Notes: generated from the sequence alone by a model not told the origin. A DNA stretch of 64,000 nt from Aricia agestis (GCF_905147365.1 NC_056406.1:1624501-1688500); one strand, 5' to 3'. Positions 9,301 to 24,300 are shown, counted from the stretch's first letter. A program made the numbers and translations.

Positions 9301-12300
9301 GTAATGTGGTCGTTATAGCGACATGTTGCTACATGATACTTACAGGTGTAATAGTTTAAAACATGATAAACTTTCTGGCATCTATAAAGGTAATGATGCC
9401 TTTCACGGTGATTTTGGTTAGTGGTCGGTTGTATAGAGGCAGCAGCACTATTTTCTCCTATTGTAATGTTAGTGAGATAGTCGATTACATGGAGAAACAT
9501 CAAATACATGAAAGATGATGCGGTGATCATCTTCCTTGTCGGCCAATCGGAAGAATGGAACATTTTCTTTTGTTTTTCCAGCGCGGAAACCAAAACCACC
9601 ATCCTCTGTCTGTCTGTCTGATTATTCTTTAGAACAAAATGCCTAGACCTAAAAGTAATTAAAAAAATAAAAACACATTCCAGCCCCAAAATATAGACCC
9701 CATATGCGTGTTTTAACCCTACACGGGCCGCAGCGGCGCTGCCAAAGTGACCGCGGTGTAATTTAAGGCGGCATTTTACGCACATGCCGACGAATGGCGG
9801 GATTTAAACCGCTGCCAAATGGCCCCATAACCGTTACTCAATATTAGATGGGGCCTTTTTCGGCGTTTTTAGCTGCTGGGGACATCCGTGATTAGAATAG
9901 TTATTAGTGGAGGTTGATAACGACGCAGATATATAAGCACAACATATCAACCCAGCTAGCTACGGTTAGGGTCAATTCAGACCGCAACGCGACGAGGAAA
10001 GGCGAGGCGCGGCGCGGCATAAATTTGAATGGATTTGACAGAATTCAATTGCGTTAGACGTCTTGCGAATCTGTCAAATACATATTGAAGTCAATTCAGA
10101 CCTTGCGGTCTGAATTGACGGCTGCCGTCGACTGCCGCCGACACGTGCCGTTCGTCTGTAAGCGCTCTAAGGGTTGATTCAGACCGCAACGCGACGCGTA
10201 GATGCATTTCTATTTTTGTATGGATTTGACAGATTTCAATTGCGTCAAACGTCTTGCGAATCTGTCAAATCATATTTTAGAAATTTGCATCAACCCTAAA
10301 GTCCATTGAAATGTTACGTATGAGCTTTGCATATTGTAGAGGACGCTATTTTATTTTTGGGACATGTGGAGGAAGTCAATAGAAGCTTAACCTCAAGTTT
10401 ATATGGTGTCACCACTCTTGTCCCCGGGCCATCTTAAAAAAGTGGTGACAACACTATTTTCGCGATATCTCGGAAACTGTACGTTCTGCAGCCACATAAT
10501 ATGCTTCCACAGTTTCTTTTGCATCTGGAAAATTAATTTCATGAGATCAGGTGCTGGAGGCTTCAAAGTTTGTATTGGCATCCAATGCTTTTTCCAGCCC
10601 CAATGCGTCCTCTAATAAATGCAATATTCTTTCCTTAAATTATAACATTTAAATGGACTACTGCGTCGCGTTGTGCTCTGAATTGACCCAACTACATAAT
10701 ACGCTATTAATTAATTATTCTCAGCATTCGTCGTTGCTCATGCATCTTTAGTTATTTACATGAAAATGTAAAATACTGACTAGCACCATCGGTAAAATTA
10801 TTGTCCCGTATGTGAGAAACAAAATAAGGCATTTATGCTTAGATGCCTTATTTTGGCATTTAGCATAAACCATTAATTTTGGCAGAAGGCAAACAAGACC
10901 CATTTCGGTTATGGTCTTGATAGTATAATAATATAAAATTATTTATCCGTAGGCCGCAGCAGATACTATTTCTAATAACTTCATAACTAAAATCTATTTG
11001 AGGCTGATGTTGATGGCCGCTAATAACATTTCTGTGCGGGGCACGCGCGCATCGTGCCGCAAAAACTTCGTCACACGCTCGCACTGCGACTGACAGCCGT
11101 GCCCGCACACCACAGCCAGGCGATAGATATTATATTATCGCGACCGTAACCTTTGCAGCTTCAAATTCTTACTTCTATACGTAAGTTATATCTGGAATCT
11201 GTTTTAGACTTGTAATGCAAGCGATAGTAATAGCGCTCTTTAGATTCGTTAATCAGATTGTTAATTTAATAGTTTTCTGGTCCTAACATAAATACAACAT
11301 TGCTATTGGCTACTAATATACGTTCAAATTGAGAGAAAACTAGCATAACAAAAGTGTTTAAACCAAATTGTTTTCAAACTTTTGAAAAGCAGTGTTTGAG
11401 CTATAGCTTTGATAACGTTTAGTCATATAGTTTTATATTAATTCCTTCATAACAGCTTACATTAAAGCTATCAGACCCTATTATAGCTCCCACTGTGACT
11501 GACGCTGTACAAGTTTGAAGTGCCGCGGTGCGGCGGGCGGCGGGCTCCGTACAAATAACCTGTCGGGCGCACGCGACCATTGACGATGACGCCTGATTGT
11601 GAACCGCTCCAGGTAATACAGGTATTAACTGTAATGGCTTAGCCACAGATTGATTCGCAATATACCGCATATGGTTTCAATAGTTCAATAGTTACAGGAA
11701 TATCTTGAATATTTAGTTTTTTTTTTGCAATAGGATCAGCTTTGATCTTCACAGTATTCTCGGTCCATGATGCAAATACAGCAAGTTATGGTTCTTATGG
11801 AGTTGGAAGTGCAGGCAGCATTTCCTTATGAATGGCAATCAATTCAGGAAGCGTCGCCGCCCGCCTCCAGCACCAGGTGCTCATGGATGCGGACGTGCTG
11901 CAGCGGCATCTGTGTGGCTTGTGGTGTGGCGGTACTCACGGGTCGCTGGCGCGGCGCTTGCCGGCGGCGTCGTGGTGCGGCGCGAACATGTCGGCCGCGT
12001 CGCCGCCCGCCTCCAGCACCAGGTGCTCATGGCTGCGGACGTACTGCAGCGGCGTCTGAAGGATACATTTGGCGTCAATGGTTTAGCTTGTTAAAAAGGG
12101 TGAGATTTTTGATGCAGCATTACTCAGCGCCTGTATCTTCTTATAGGTATCAGAATCCATACAAAGGTAAGTTTTGCATCTTCATAATTGGCTATTGAAA
12201 ACATTTATAAGGTTGTGAAAGAGCCGTCATTCTACAATGTATTATAATATGTCTAATCATCACCTGCTTAGCGCGTCGTGCACGGGCATGTAGGTCCCGC

Positions 12301-15300
12301 TGCACGGGCGGCAGCAGCGCGCGCAGGAAGCCGGGCACGGAGGCGCGCAGGGGATAGTTGGTGCACTCCTGCACGCCCGCCTGGAACTCCTCGATGTTCA
12401 CTCCGCCAGCCTGAGAGTGAGAACAGAAGTTAGTTGAGTCACGTATGTCCATTGCTCATGATTAATTGGAGAGCATAAAGGGAAACCGTATGTGCATCAG
12501 AGTGGCGAACGCTCCTTCCTAGAGGAAACCTGTAGCCTTTAAAATTCATAGGGATATTTTGACTATTTGACTTATTTTAGTAATTAACTTCTTTCTTCAT
12601 TCTTATGAAGAAACGGAAAAGGAAGGTTCTGGTAGAGTATCAGATAGCGACTTATACTAAATAACCAATACCGTGCTGGTTTAAATATGCAACACGTCCA
12701 TGCTTTTCAAGGTAAAGAATTAGTAGTTAATGCTTTTGACCTTTGCAGCAAAGTACTTCTTAGAAAGCACAATATTTTAAAGGGCAAACCATAATATACA
12801 GTGTAGGTATAATTTTTTCTGGCTTTAATTGAGCTGTACACGTGGATTTCTGTAGTGTCTCAATCGATATTGTTAATTTTCCGTGGGTCTTGCTCCATGA
12901 TGGAGCCTCCATTTAAATAAACACTGTGGCATTTTGTCATTTGCTTGCTGTTGAAGCATCAACGAGACTTCTGTCCACCAAATCGACATTTAACGGCCAC
13001 GATATCAAGATTTTTCAGCGATTGTCATTTTCTCTACCTAGTTTCTAGTTAAAAAAATAATTAATTGGGGATAATCGCATATCCGATGTGTACTGTTAGT
13101 GAGAACGGTCACAGGGAATCGATGAATACATTCAAGAAATCTATGGGATTTGGAAACCCTGCGGTGGTAGTCACCAGGCTAAACCATTGTGTGTACTGTG
13201 TAGTTATCACAAGGTTGTGTATGAGGTGTCTGACGGTCGCCGGTGTCGGGACCAACAAAACCCTGTGGTGGAAGTCACCAGCCTAAACGATTGTGTGTAG
13301 TTACCACAAGGTTGTGTATGAGGTGTCTGACGCGGTCGCCGGTGTCGGGCCCGACGTCCGCGGCGAAGGCCAGCAGCGCGGACAGGAACCGCCGCAGCCG
13401 CTGTAGCGCCGGCGCCGACCGACCCTCCGGCGGTGGGGACAGCGACTCCGTGGATGACAGCGTCGCTGTGGGTACGTAGTTAGTTCAAATATATTGTACT
13501 GATAGTAGATCATAGTAGAAGTTGATACCTAGGCAGTTGACGAACCTACGTCATTTGGTCGGCTTATATCAATTAAATGTTAGCTGTGATTGGTCGGATG
13601 TGTTTGACGAAACGCAACCAAATTACTTATAGGAATCAAGATACAATTTTTATTTATTTATTATCATAAAAAATACATAATTGTTTATAGTTACTTTCCA
13701 TAAACCACTAAGGTTTGTCCGGAGTGTACTGTTGTTTTATAATACAACAATACTTAGGAAACTTAATTAAAATATATTCTTTTACATAATTCTGACTTCT
13801 CTGAATTCTGATAGTACAAAAAAGCAAGTAGAAAGCTGAGCTTGCTGCTTGCTGATATCTATTATAAACTGCTGCTGTCAGTACAGGGCAGCCGGTCCTT
13901 TTATTGACGCTTGGGAAAATAATAGAACAATAATTTTAAAATGACCACACGGCCACGTGATTCTACACACTGATAAATCCTTAGCTAAATACTTGCTAGG
14001 AGTTTTGTTAGTTTATTGATATGCGGACGATTGAGCTATAAGAGGTAGTCTTCCAAAGCCAGGGCTTCTCACCTGTAGTGCCGTTATTCTGTGGGCTGGG
14101 CGGACCAGGTGTGGGCGACGCGCGAGTCTCGTCCTGCTCAGGCGACCGCCGCTCCTTGCCGCTCGCTGTAACGAACATGAAAATTAGAAAAACTGTTATA
14201 AGCGTCTTGGTCTCTCTTCTTTAATCTGTTGGGAGTTGAGAGACCCAGACTCTTGCCACCAAACCAGGGCCGGATTTAACTATACTTTATTATATAAAAC
14301 TCAAGGGTGACTGACTGATTGACATAGCCATAGTGATCTATCAACGCACAGCCCAAACCACTGGACGGATCGGGCTGAAATTTGGCATGCAGGTAGATTT
14401 TATGACGTAGGCATCACCTAAGGATTTTGACCAATTCCAACTCCAAGGGGTTAAAATAGGGGGATGAAAGTTTGTATATAATAATCCTTCTTAACGCGAG
14501 CGAAGCCGCGGGCAAAAGCTCGTATATTATATGAGAATAGGCATTTTAATTTCGCCGCCTCATGTATAATCAGCCGCCATCCTAGGACGCTGCCGCTCCC
14601 CTAGGACGCCAAAGGACGCTGCCACCCATTGGCCATGGCCTATACTGTCTTTCCATAAATCCAGGGCTGCACCAAACAGTTCATTTTAGTAAAGTAGTTG
14701 AACAGGTCGGGTTGTGTCCAACCTTTACTTGCCAACTCCAGCCCTAAAATATAGTCAACATAATATTTGGTGGGTTATTAATATTAATGGTTGAGCCACG
14801 AAGGCAACATATCTTATGATTTTTTAATTGCTTGTATAAGTAGCTACATGAGAAGATTTTTGAGGGACTTATTGGACGTTCTGCATTGTCGCCATTTAAA
14901 AGATTTATTCTTACGGTAGTGAACAGAGTTCCCAACTTATAAAAAGGTAAATAAACATCTCGGTATATCACTCAAATCGTGTTCTTATCGTTGTGCCGAG
15001 CAGTCACATATAGTGACTCAACGGACCCCTCAGAAACCGAGTACCATAATATAGTCTGACAAAAACTTAAATAAGTAACTGTTTTATATTATCATCATCA
15101 CATAACAAGAAACCCTGGACGAAAAGCATCCAGGGTTTCTCATATCTACGCAGCCTAGCCTTGTGTATTCCGCGTATTCCGTGGCTCTGCCTAAAGCGGA
15201 GGAGCAGGGACACCGTTGGGGTTTTTGTGGGACTTTCCGGGCGCAGCCCTTACTGCCCCCAGGGAGTCCCACATACTCCGGTGGCCCTCCCCAGACCACG

Positions 15301-18300
15301 GAGAATGCGTAACGCATTTCGCTAACGGAAAAAAAAGAAAAAAGGGGTTCTCATATCCGTCAATCGCGTGTCTCGTGGCCGCACGTCTCGGCGCGGCTGT
15401 GTAAACGTCCGTGCCGCCGCACGCCCCCGGCTGTTTATGCTACATTATCGCCGCCCGCCCTACAGCCGCCCAGCCTGAGCCTGCTGATTGAGACTATCGA
15501 TTAGTGCTATATCTGGGATACCTAATGGCTATTCCTGGAATTATAATCGATTATGTAGATTGGAAAAAAAATAAAGCCCGTGCTTGTTATTTCTGAGGCC
15601 ATAAAACTCATTTATATTAACAACTCGCTCACGTACACGTCTCTACATTTCTTTAAACTGTTTTATCTGATCTGAAATACAGAGACATCAAAATTAATAA
15701 TTAATTAAATTTACAAAAAAAAATAAAAGTTTTAAATACTAAATTGCAAAATTCACATTAAATTCAGAATTAAAAAATTTAATAATAACAATCAGCACTC
15801 AAATTTCTTTTTATAAATTTTACAAAATTACAGAAGGAATTCGCAATTTTTAGTTTTCACCAATCAACTTTGATATTGTTAAAATAATGTAACACGCACG
15901 TTTTATGGCCCGACATAGTATCGGCTATCGAGGCGTGATGGGTTCCGTGAGTACGCATATATCGTGGACAACGCGGATCGCTTTCCGACCCCGCTTATAA
16001 CATAAGCTATGGCCTACAGATTGGTGTTAAATAAAACTTAAAATTAAATTTTTCCTAAAGTAGTTTTTTCTAAGAAAAGGGTGCTTAATATTGTTTCTCT
16101 CAGCACTCCATATAAACGTAAGCAAAAAATATGAGCCTATACATTATATGAAATAGATCAGAAATAACATCGTTTAAATACGAGAATATAAAACTTTAAA
16201 TAAAAAACATAAAGAAAGCCTGCATACTACCTACAAAAGCTGGCGTAGCATGGTCACCATAGAAACGGTTTCTTTATACGGAAGAATAGACAAAGTAACA
16301 GTTGGACAAGACAAAGTGACAGTTAGACAATGGAAATGCGCCATTTTGTCGATAAAATTTGTCAGTATGTCGATTCTTTCCCATGTCTACTGTTGTTATG
16401 CTAGCCCTGCAGTGGTACTTCACCAAAGGCGAAGAGCTAACTCGTTATTACTTCAAGTAACAGAACGAAAATTAACTTTGAACCTACTAATTACTATCCA
16501 TACTAATCTGTCTGTCTTTCTGTTACCTCTTCACACCCAAACTGCTGAACTGATTTTAAGTCCCGAGAAAGGACATAGCATACTTTTAATCCCGAGAAAA
16601 TGTACGGTTCCTTGCGATAAGCGAATTATGACGCAACATATTGGCGGGCGTTATCAAGTTTTTAATAAAGCAAAACCTAAACCCACGTTTATCATATCGG
16701 CGAAGCAATTTTTAGTGTTGTGATAGAAAAAGCTCAAGTCAGGGCTGCGGCTGACAGAATAAATAAAAGTTGTCGGCGAGCGGTGACTAGTGGTGCGCCC
16801 CGCGCCAGCGTGCCAGCCACACGCGCCCTGCGCTAGGAATGGGCTGACTGGCATCGATATCGATAAATCTAGTGATTAGAAATTACGAGCTTTTGCCCGC
16901 GGCTTCGCTCGCGTTAAGAAATATTATTATATACAAACTTTCATCCCCTATTTGAACCCCTTGGGGTTGGAATTTATCAAAATCCTTTCTTAGCGGATGC
17001 CTACGTTATAACATCTACCTGCATGCCAAATTTCAGCCCGATCCGTCCAGTGGTTTGAGCTGTGCGTTGATAGATCACTATGTCAATCAGTCAGTCACCT
17101 TTAAGTTTTATATATACAGATTTACTACTACGACTATTTCTAATTTTTGTATTAAATAAAATATGTATGTAGAATGTTACCAACAGCTTGTGAGTCGTAG
17201 TATTTTGTTATATTGAATTTATATTGGTTATATAGGTTATATTTAATCTGCTGTTTAAACCGTAATATTCCGACTGTCTGAGCCTTAAAAGATTATCAGG
17301 GCGAGCGAAGCGAGCCCTAGTATATTCCACATTCCACAACCTGAGCACTTTTGTGGTACACTTTACGGAATAACTACCACGCCTATTGATATTTTGTGCT
17401 TTAACATAATTTTTATTTTTTATTTATTTATGCAGATGTGTTATCATCAGTCAGTCAAGGTTTGGTTACTATTAAAATATAAAAAAAACTGCCTTAAAGA
17501 TTATTACCACGTCGAAAAACGATGCGAGCCCTCACAAAGCTCGGATTTTAGCTAGTTATTTGCAACTCATTAGGATGGAACATAAAATTAATCAATAAAG
17601 TTTTTAACACAGACAACATTACCAGACTTCATACAAGATAACTTCGAAAGGGCTAATTTCTATTTAATCTGTAAATAAATCACTATACAGGGTGTAACAA
17701 AAATAAGTGATAATACTTTAGGGTGTGTACGTGTTTCTTGTAGAGAGTTCACTGTGAAAGTAGCAGCGCTGAAAGACCAAAAATTTTTTTCACTTTTGTA
17801 TGGTGAAACTCGTGACGCTCGGACCCTTGCCCATACAAAAGTGAAAAAATTTTTTGGTCTTTCAGCGCTGCTACTTTCACAGTGAACTCTCTACAAGGAA
17901 CACGTACACACCCTAAAGTATTATCACTTATTTTTGTTACATCCTGTATATTACAACATTACACAAGTTTATCGTTGTCGATAGCTATTTGTTCATCTTC
18001 TATCGATAACAGGTGGTCCGTCCCTAGTCGTTATCGAGTGCTGCGTGTGGCGGCGACACCTCGGGCCCGCAGCAATTACGGACGTTTTATACAACTCCAT
18101 TACGATTACAGACCCCGTGTAAGTGCTGTACAGTACATCCTCTCAGTCATCATGACTGTGACGTGTACCTAGTAGTCGTCACGACTACATTCAGAGTTTT
18201 TCCACCTCTCTCAGAACCTTTATGCCAACGAAATAAGTGATAGTAATTAACAAACGAGTAAACCAAGTAATGAGCTAGTAAATGAGTAAACCTACACCCA

Positions 18301-21300
18301 ACGCTCAATAGATTATGCCCTTTAGCCAAGACGTTCTCTTTTAAAGTAACAAAAGTATTTAGTATTTACACTACCTTTCTTACTGCAAAAAGTCGTAAAA
18401 ATTAATACTTACGCCATATCATTTTTTGTCCTTGTGTAGTAATTAAGACAACTTTTTAACTGACTTCCAAAAACGAGGAGGTTATATATTCGGCTATGGA
18501 CTATGTAACATTTTTTATGACGATGACGCCTCCGTGGTCTAGTGGTTGAGAGCTTGGCTCTTGAATCGGAGGTCGTGGGTTCGATTCCCGAGTTGGAAAC
18601 ATGTTATTTCCAAGTTTGGTTAGGACAATGCAGGCTGATCACCCGATTGTCTGACAAGTAAAATGATCCATGCGTCGGATGAGCATGTAAAAATTCGGTC
18701 CTACGCCTGATCTCTCGCCAGTCGTGTCGGTCTTCCGTCCCACTGGGTTATGAATTATGCGAGTAAAAGAAATAGAGAGTGCTCTTGTGTATGTGGGGCG
18801 TGGGATCTATAAAATTACTCCTGCGGCCTGGTTTCGATGAAACCGGCCACCGTCACCGTCATGAAACCGGTATGGGAGTTATTAATTTTTTGTTAAAGAG
18901 TATATTTGCCCTATTTTTATTTTTTTATGAAAGGGGACAAACGGGTCACCTGATGGAAAGCAACTTCCGTCGCCCATGGACACTCGCAGCATCAGAAGAG
19001 CTGCAGGTGCGTTGCCATCCTTTTAAGAGGGAATAGGGTAATAGGGGAGGGTAGGGATGGGAAGGGAAGGGAATAGGGGTGGGTAGGGATGGGAAGGGAA
19101 GGGAATAGGGGAGGGTAGGGAAGGAAAGGGTAGGGGATTGGGCCTCCGGTAAACTCACTCACTCGGCGAAACACAGCGCAAGCGCTGTTTCACGTCGGTT
19201 TTCTGTGAGAACGTGGTATTTCTCCGGTCGAGCCGTTTCTCCGGTTCGTGCCGCAGCATGGCTCTCCCACGTATAAAACTATTACACGTATTTACTTTTT
19301 ACACACTTTTAATGTCTAAAATATAATTGTATTCAATACCGATTTAATACTGTTCTCTATACCTCTTACATACTTTTATGACACGACAACATCCGAGACC
19401 TATTAAACTTTTAGCAGTTTTCACACCTGATGCAGCATAAAAGTGTGCATTACATTTCTTATTTGCTAAGGGCCTGTTTCACCACTTTCTGATAAAGTGC
19501 CGAATAGGCTATTCACAACTTTTTTGACAGATTCTTCATACTTCATCTGTCAAGTTAAGTGGTGGATAGCCTTATCAGGAAGTGGTGAAACAGGCCTTAA
19601 GTCTACTTTATTTATCGGATGTTTCGAAACGAAATCCCAAAGGAAGCACATAATTATTTTCTAGACTAGAAGTAAACTATATCCATTTTCGAGATCTACT
19701 GTATATTTGTGCGAAATTTCATCAAAATATTATGACGTTAATTTCGCAGCTTCCGCACTTATTCAAAGCAAAACTAACGGACACTTCTTATTAAAGCTAA
19801 GTATATTATAACTATTTTTCAAACCTCCATATTATCGGATTCTTATTTCTTATTCATAAGTTTCGATTCTTAACGCAATTTTTTCTAGATACGAATTTTT
19901 AATTAATATATCCTTACTAACAGGTATTATTATAAATACAAAGTGTGTCTGTGTATCTGTTACCTCTTTAAGCAAAAACCGCTGAACTGATTTTGCTGAC
20001 GGAAAAATATACGGTCCCCTTGCGATAAACAAATAATGTCGCAAAGGAGTTGCGTCATGATATCAAAGTATCTCGTACTAAATTTCAGCAAAATTGGTTC
20101 AGCGGTTTGGGTTTAAAGAGGTTACAGACAGACAGAGATTCTTTCGCATTTATAATATTAGTATGGATATTATTAAAAACGAAACCGCTCGTTTCGTGGC
20201 CCCGTGTTATCACGTCGACCACGCCGCGCCTCCTCGGTACAATCGCCTCACACGGTCGTTTTTGCGCCGTGTTTTGACAACTGGTCCTACAGTAGGGTAG
20301 GGGAATAGAGGTGGACCATGTATGGGGAATGAATATGAAGTGTGTTTTGTGAGTCTACTTATCGTATTTTGAAAAGTTTAGCAATAATAATCAAACACAA
20401 TTACTATACAATCTAGGTATGCGGTAACTGATAAATACCACTAACCAAGTTTTAAACCATTCGTTAAAAATTCTATCAGTAGTTTTTAATTCTATAAATA
20501 CCGATGAATTAAACACAAACAGGCTCCCAAAATTATAACTTATCCTTTGACGATGAGGCTGTGGTAAGGCTACTTGTGTTACGATTTACGTGAGTTTAAC
20601 TCTACTTATGTATTATATATACTTAAATACACATAATCAGGTATTATTGTAAGCCACAAAATTACCTGCCTAAATATCTCTGGAAGCAATGGACAAAATT
20701 ACACTATTTTATATTTAAGGTTTACCTGGTGGTCCCGACATTGTATGCAAAAATTTTAGATAAGTATTTTAAACCCAAAACTTTGCCATAGCCCATATCG
20801 GTTTAAATACTTTAAAAACAAGAAAAGTACTCGTAAATTGTGCGAGATAATTATATTGCTTCTAAATGTCGTTCATATCGTTCGTCGTCGTTAATCTCTC
20901 CCTAATAAAGAACCTTTTTTTCTATCTTTAAGTGTGTAAAATAATATCCTTGACAAAATATACCGCCACAAGTCGCCATTACTCTCTCCGAGGGCTCTCA
21001 CACGGCCACACATCATCCCGCCACTTCCCACACACTACACGACAACTCCGTCACCACCTCCATACAGATTACAGACGGGGACTGGGGCAAAATGAGACTG
21101 TGTAGGTACTGATTCTAGGGGGATCCTTGTTAACACCTCCATCGTGGGTATCGCAGACACAATAGATTTTCAGTAGTTATACGGCAGCCGGCTGCCGCTT
21201 GGGGATTGGTGGGTTAAGGACGAACTTAACAACTAACTGCAGGTTCAACAAAATATCCTGAAGAAATAAATTAGCAATGACGTCATGTTAAATGGCTATT

Positions 21301-24300
21301 TTTAGTGAAGACGTATTGATAAAGTATTTTGCCTTCTTCAAAGCTCACCCAAGCCGTGCATTTTTCAGTGATAAAAACTACGAATAATAAATAGTTTTTA
21401 TTATTCGTAGGATAAAAAGTACTCTATATCGTTTCTCTTAGTTTACCAATTAGTAATTACTTATATTATCTATGCGTTTCTCCATGGTAACAAACTCACA
21501 TTTATGTTTTTATTCTTAGAAGGTTTGAGAATGACCAATATATCCTACAATGTCTAATAATACTGCTACGTCCTGACTACTTTTCACAAGCGGCACACCG
21601 TACACTTAGCAGCTATAAGTGGTGGTAATCGATGAGCAGCACGGGCCACGGGACGTGGGGCGGTACAGTGGTGGACAAACACCATGTATTATGCACGAGG
21701 GCGGGCTCACTTGTCCACCCGGCTGTACTTACGCTGAAGGCTATCATTTTGTAGAATCACGATTAATGTCAGTGATTAGGACTTTTAAATGAGTTTCTCT
21801 ACTTTTTTTGATAGGAGGGATTAGAAATATCTTTATACAGGGTGTAAAAAACTAAGTGATAAAACTTTAGGGTGTGTATGTGTCCCATGTATAGAGTTAA
21901 CTGTGAAAGTAGCAGCGCTGAAAGAGTAACTTTTTAAAACTTTTGTACATTCATGACGCTGCGCGCTGGAGCGTCTGTTCATTAAGAGGATACACCAGGG
22001 GCTAGAGAAATGAAAAAAAAGTACTTGTAATATCTATAGCTGTCTCCCTTACCTCAAGCCTATACCGCAGAACGCGATAGAGACAACTGCAGAAAATCCA
22101 GAAAATCAACGATTCGTTGTCCCCTGATTCCTTCTCCAAAACTTAACCGATTTAAGTAGTTTTTTCATTAAAGATTAAAAAAAGGATTGAGCTGTGTTCC
22201 TATGTTTTGCTTTTTTTTGTATAATCTAGCCAAATCTGTTTTCTGGACGTTTGAACACAGCGGAAAATCTGGCCATTTTTTTTTTTTTGAACTGGCCATG
22301 GGTTTTATGAACGTTCATATCTTATTTAATAATTAAATTGTGAAAAAAAAGAAAACATAGGGACATTGTATTAGTGGCCGTAGATATTCAGGAAAAAATG
22401 TATAACTCTACTAGCATTATCCAGGGAGGAAACAGGGGACAACGTTTGTATGGAAAAAAGGGCGGTGTGGACTCCTCTTAAAACACGTGCCGTAGGCGCA
22501 CCGCGTAAGCTCCCTATTGCCGGGCTGTGCGTAATTTAGGGTCAGATCACTTCAAGATCTGATGATCCACCTGCATCGACTCTTAAAGGTCTCTAAGGGG
22601 GTTGTAGGAATATCACTTGAAGCCCCAAAGGGAGATTTTTGATCAATTTGGATGTCTGCTTGGAAACTTCATTGAAGTAATTTTATAATTTTGAAGATCA
22701 GATAGGTAAGAGGAAAGAAGGGGAAGCGAGAAAGAGCAGCTCAATATAGCCTACTATGACATCCTCCTACTCTCTTTCCTCTTTCCTAGGTAAGAAAATC
22801 GAATAATGTTTCTTCTCTTTTCTCTGCTACACGGCGATAGGTGCAGACTGCAGAGTAATATTCTGTAGTAAGGTGGGCGGTAAACAGTTATATGACCGGT
22901 AACCGCGCAGTTCGATCGTAGAACAAATACGAGCTTCATATAAATTGTTCGCTGAGGTAGGGAAACTGGATGCGATTGGGACAATTTAAGATGATTTATA
23001 GGACTGACGTACTCTAGATGTAGGTACTTAAAATTTCGTGCATAAATCACCGAATATTTTTTTTAATCTATTTTTAAAGGGGTTTTTGTCAATAAGACAT
23101 GGCAACCCCATCGTATCCACCTCAATGAAATTCACTCGTCAACTTCCAGTAATAAATTGTAAATAGCCAAAGCTGCACTAGACCTTAAACGAAAATAGTT
23201 ACATTGACCAAGTAAGTATTTTCGCAGCAGCAGCAGTATTTCCAGACCAATACGACCTGCAAACCTTCAAGAAGAGAGCGTATATTCCCTCTTATAGGCC
23301 GGCAAAGCACCTGCAGTTCTTCTAATGTTGCGAGTGTCCATGGGCGACGATAGTTGCCTTCTATCAGGTGACTCGTTAGTCGTTTGTCCCCTTATTTTAT
23401 AAAAAAAAGACGGGTTGCACTCAGGCAGTGCCGGCAGAAGTGAAAACTTGATTATTAACGTTGAGCATTATTTTTTAACCCATTTTTTATGAAAATCGAT
23501 ATTAAAAAAAACGATTTTTTTAATTAATCGAAACCCTTACAATCGATTAAATTTTTAACCCATTTTTTATGAAAATCGATTTAAAAAAAACGATTTTTTT
23601 AATTAATCGAAACCCTTACAATCGATTAAATTTTTAACACATTTTTTATGAAAATTGATTTTAAAAAATCGATTTTTTAATTAATCGAAACCCTTCCTTG
23701 AATCGATTAAAAAATATCGACAATCGAAAAAAAACAATCGATTATTCGATTAATCGATTTCGATGTTACAAAACTACTCTCCAACCGGTTTACGGTTTTT
23801 CGATCAGCACGAGAATCCGACGCGAGTTTCACAGTTTTTATCCATCCCACAAAAGTGCTCAACGCCGCTAAAGAAGTTTTCACTTCAAAAATAGTTTGTT
23901 CCTGGACAGCCTAGGATTGTGTCTTACTAGGCCGCGCACGCTACGAGACGACCTGGACATCGAACCGATATTAGTAGAATGACAATTGGGTTCTAGATAA
24001 TATTATGTAGTGTACAACCACAGATTGCTACGAACTATTGCCGCAACCTTTGTGGTGGAGTTAAACTATAACAAGTTGTAATCTCTTAACAGCACATTTC
24101 TGCGTTCCCGAATAGCATGCAATAAACCAACTAAAATTAAGTAATTTTATTCAAGTTTCACGATATTAGCCACATCGAGTAACTGTATATCGGCGGTAGT
24201 CCGTGCCTAGCGCCGCTGTCGTTAGATTATGATCGCCAGTTGCGCCGGTTCTCACAAACACTGTATAGTGTATACACTACACTGTATAGCGCGGTATACA

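Noticed and set aside
9216..9785. 189-codon open frame on the minus strand
   Set aside because: No domain, no splice or promoter context, repeat words (CAGACAGACAG) inside it, and an unstructured composition. Probably chance in nvy intron 5.
11767..12198. Open frames on the plus strand opposite nvy exon 5
   Set aside because: Antisense shadow of a GC-rich exon and its duplicate; the minus-strand reading has family homology and splice sites.
16250..16723. 157-codon open frame, plus strand
   Set aside because: Its second half is the Helitron-like family A repeat; no protein similarity recognised.
23477..23715. CRISPR-like array
   Set aside because: Units are contiguous without unique spacers and the genome is animal; it is a minisatellite.
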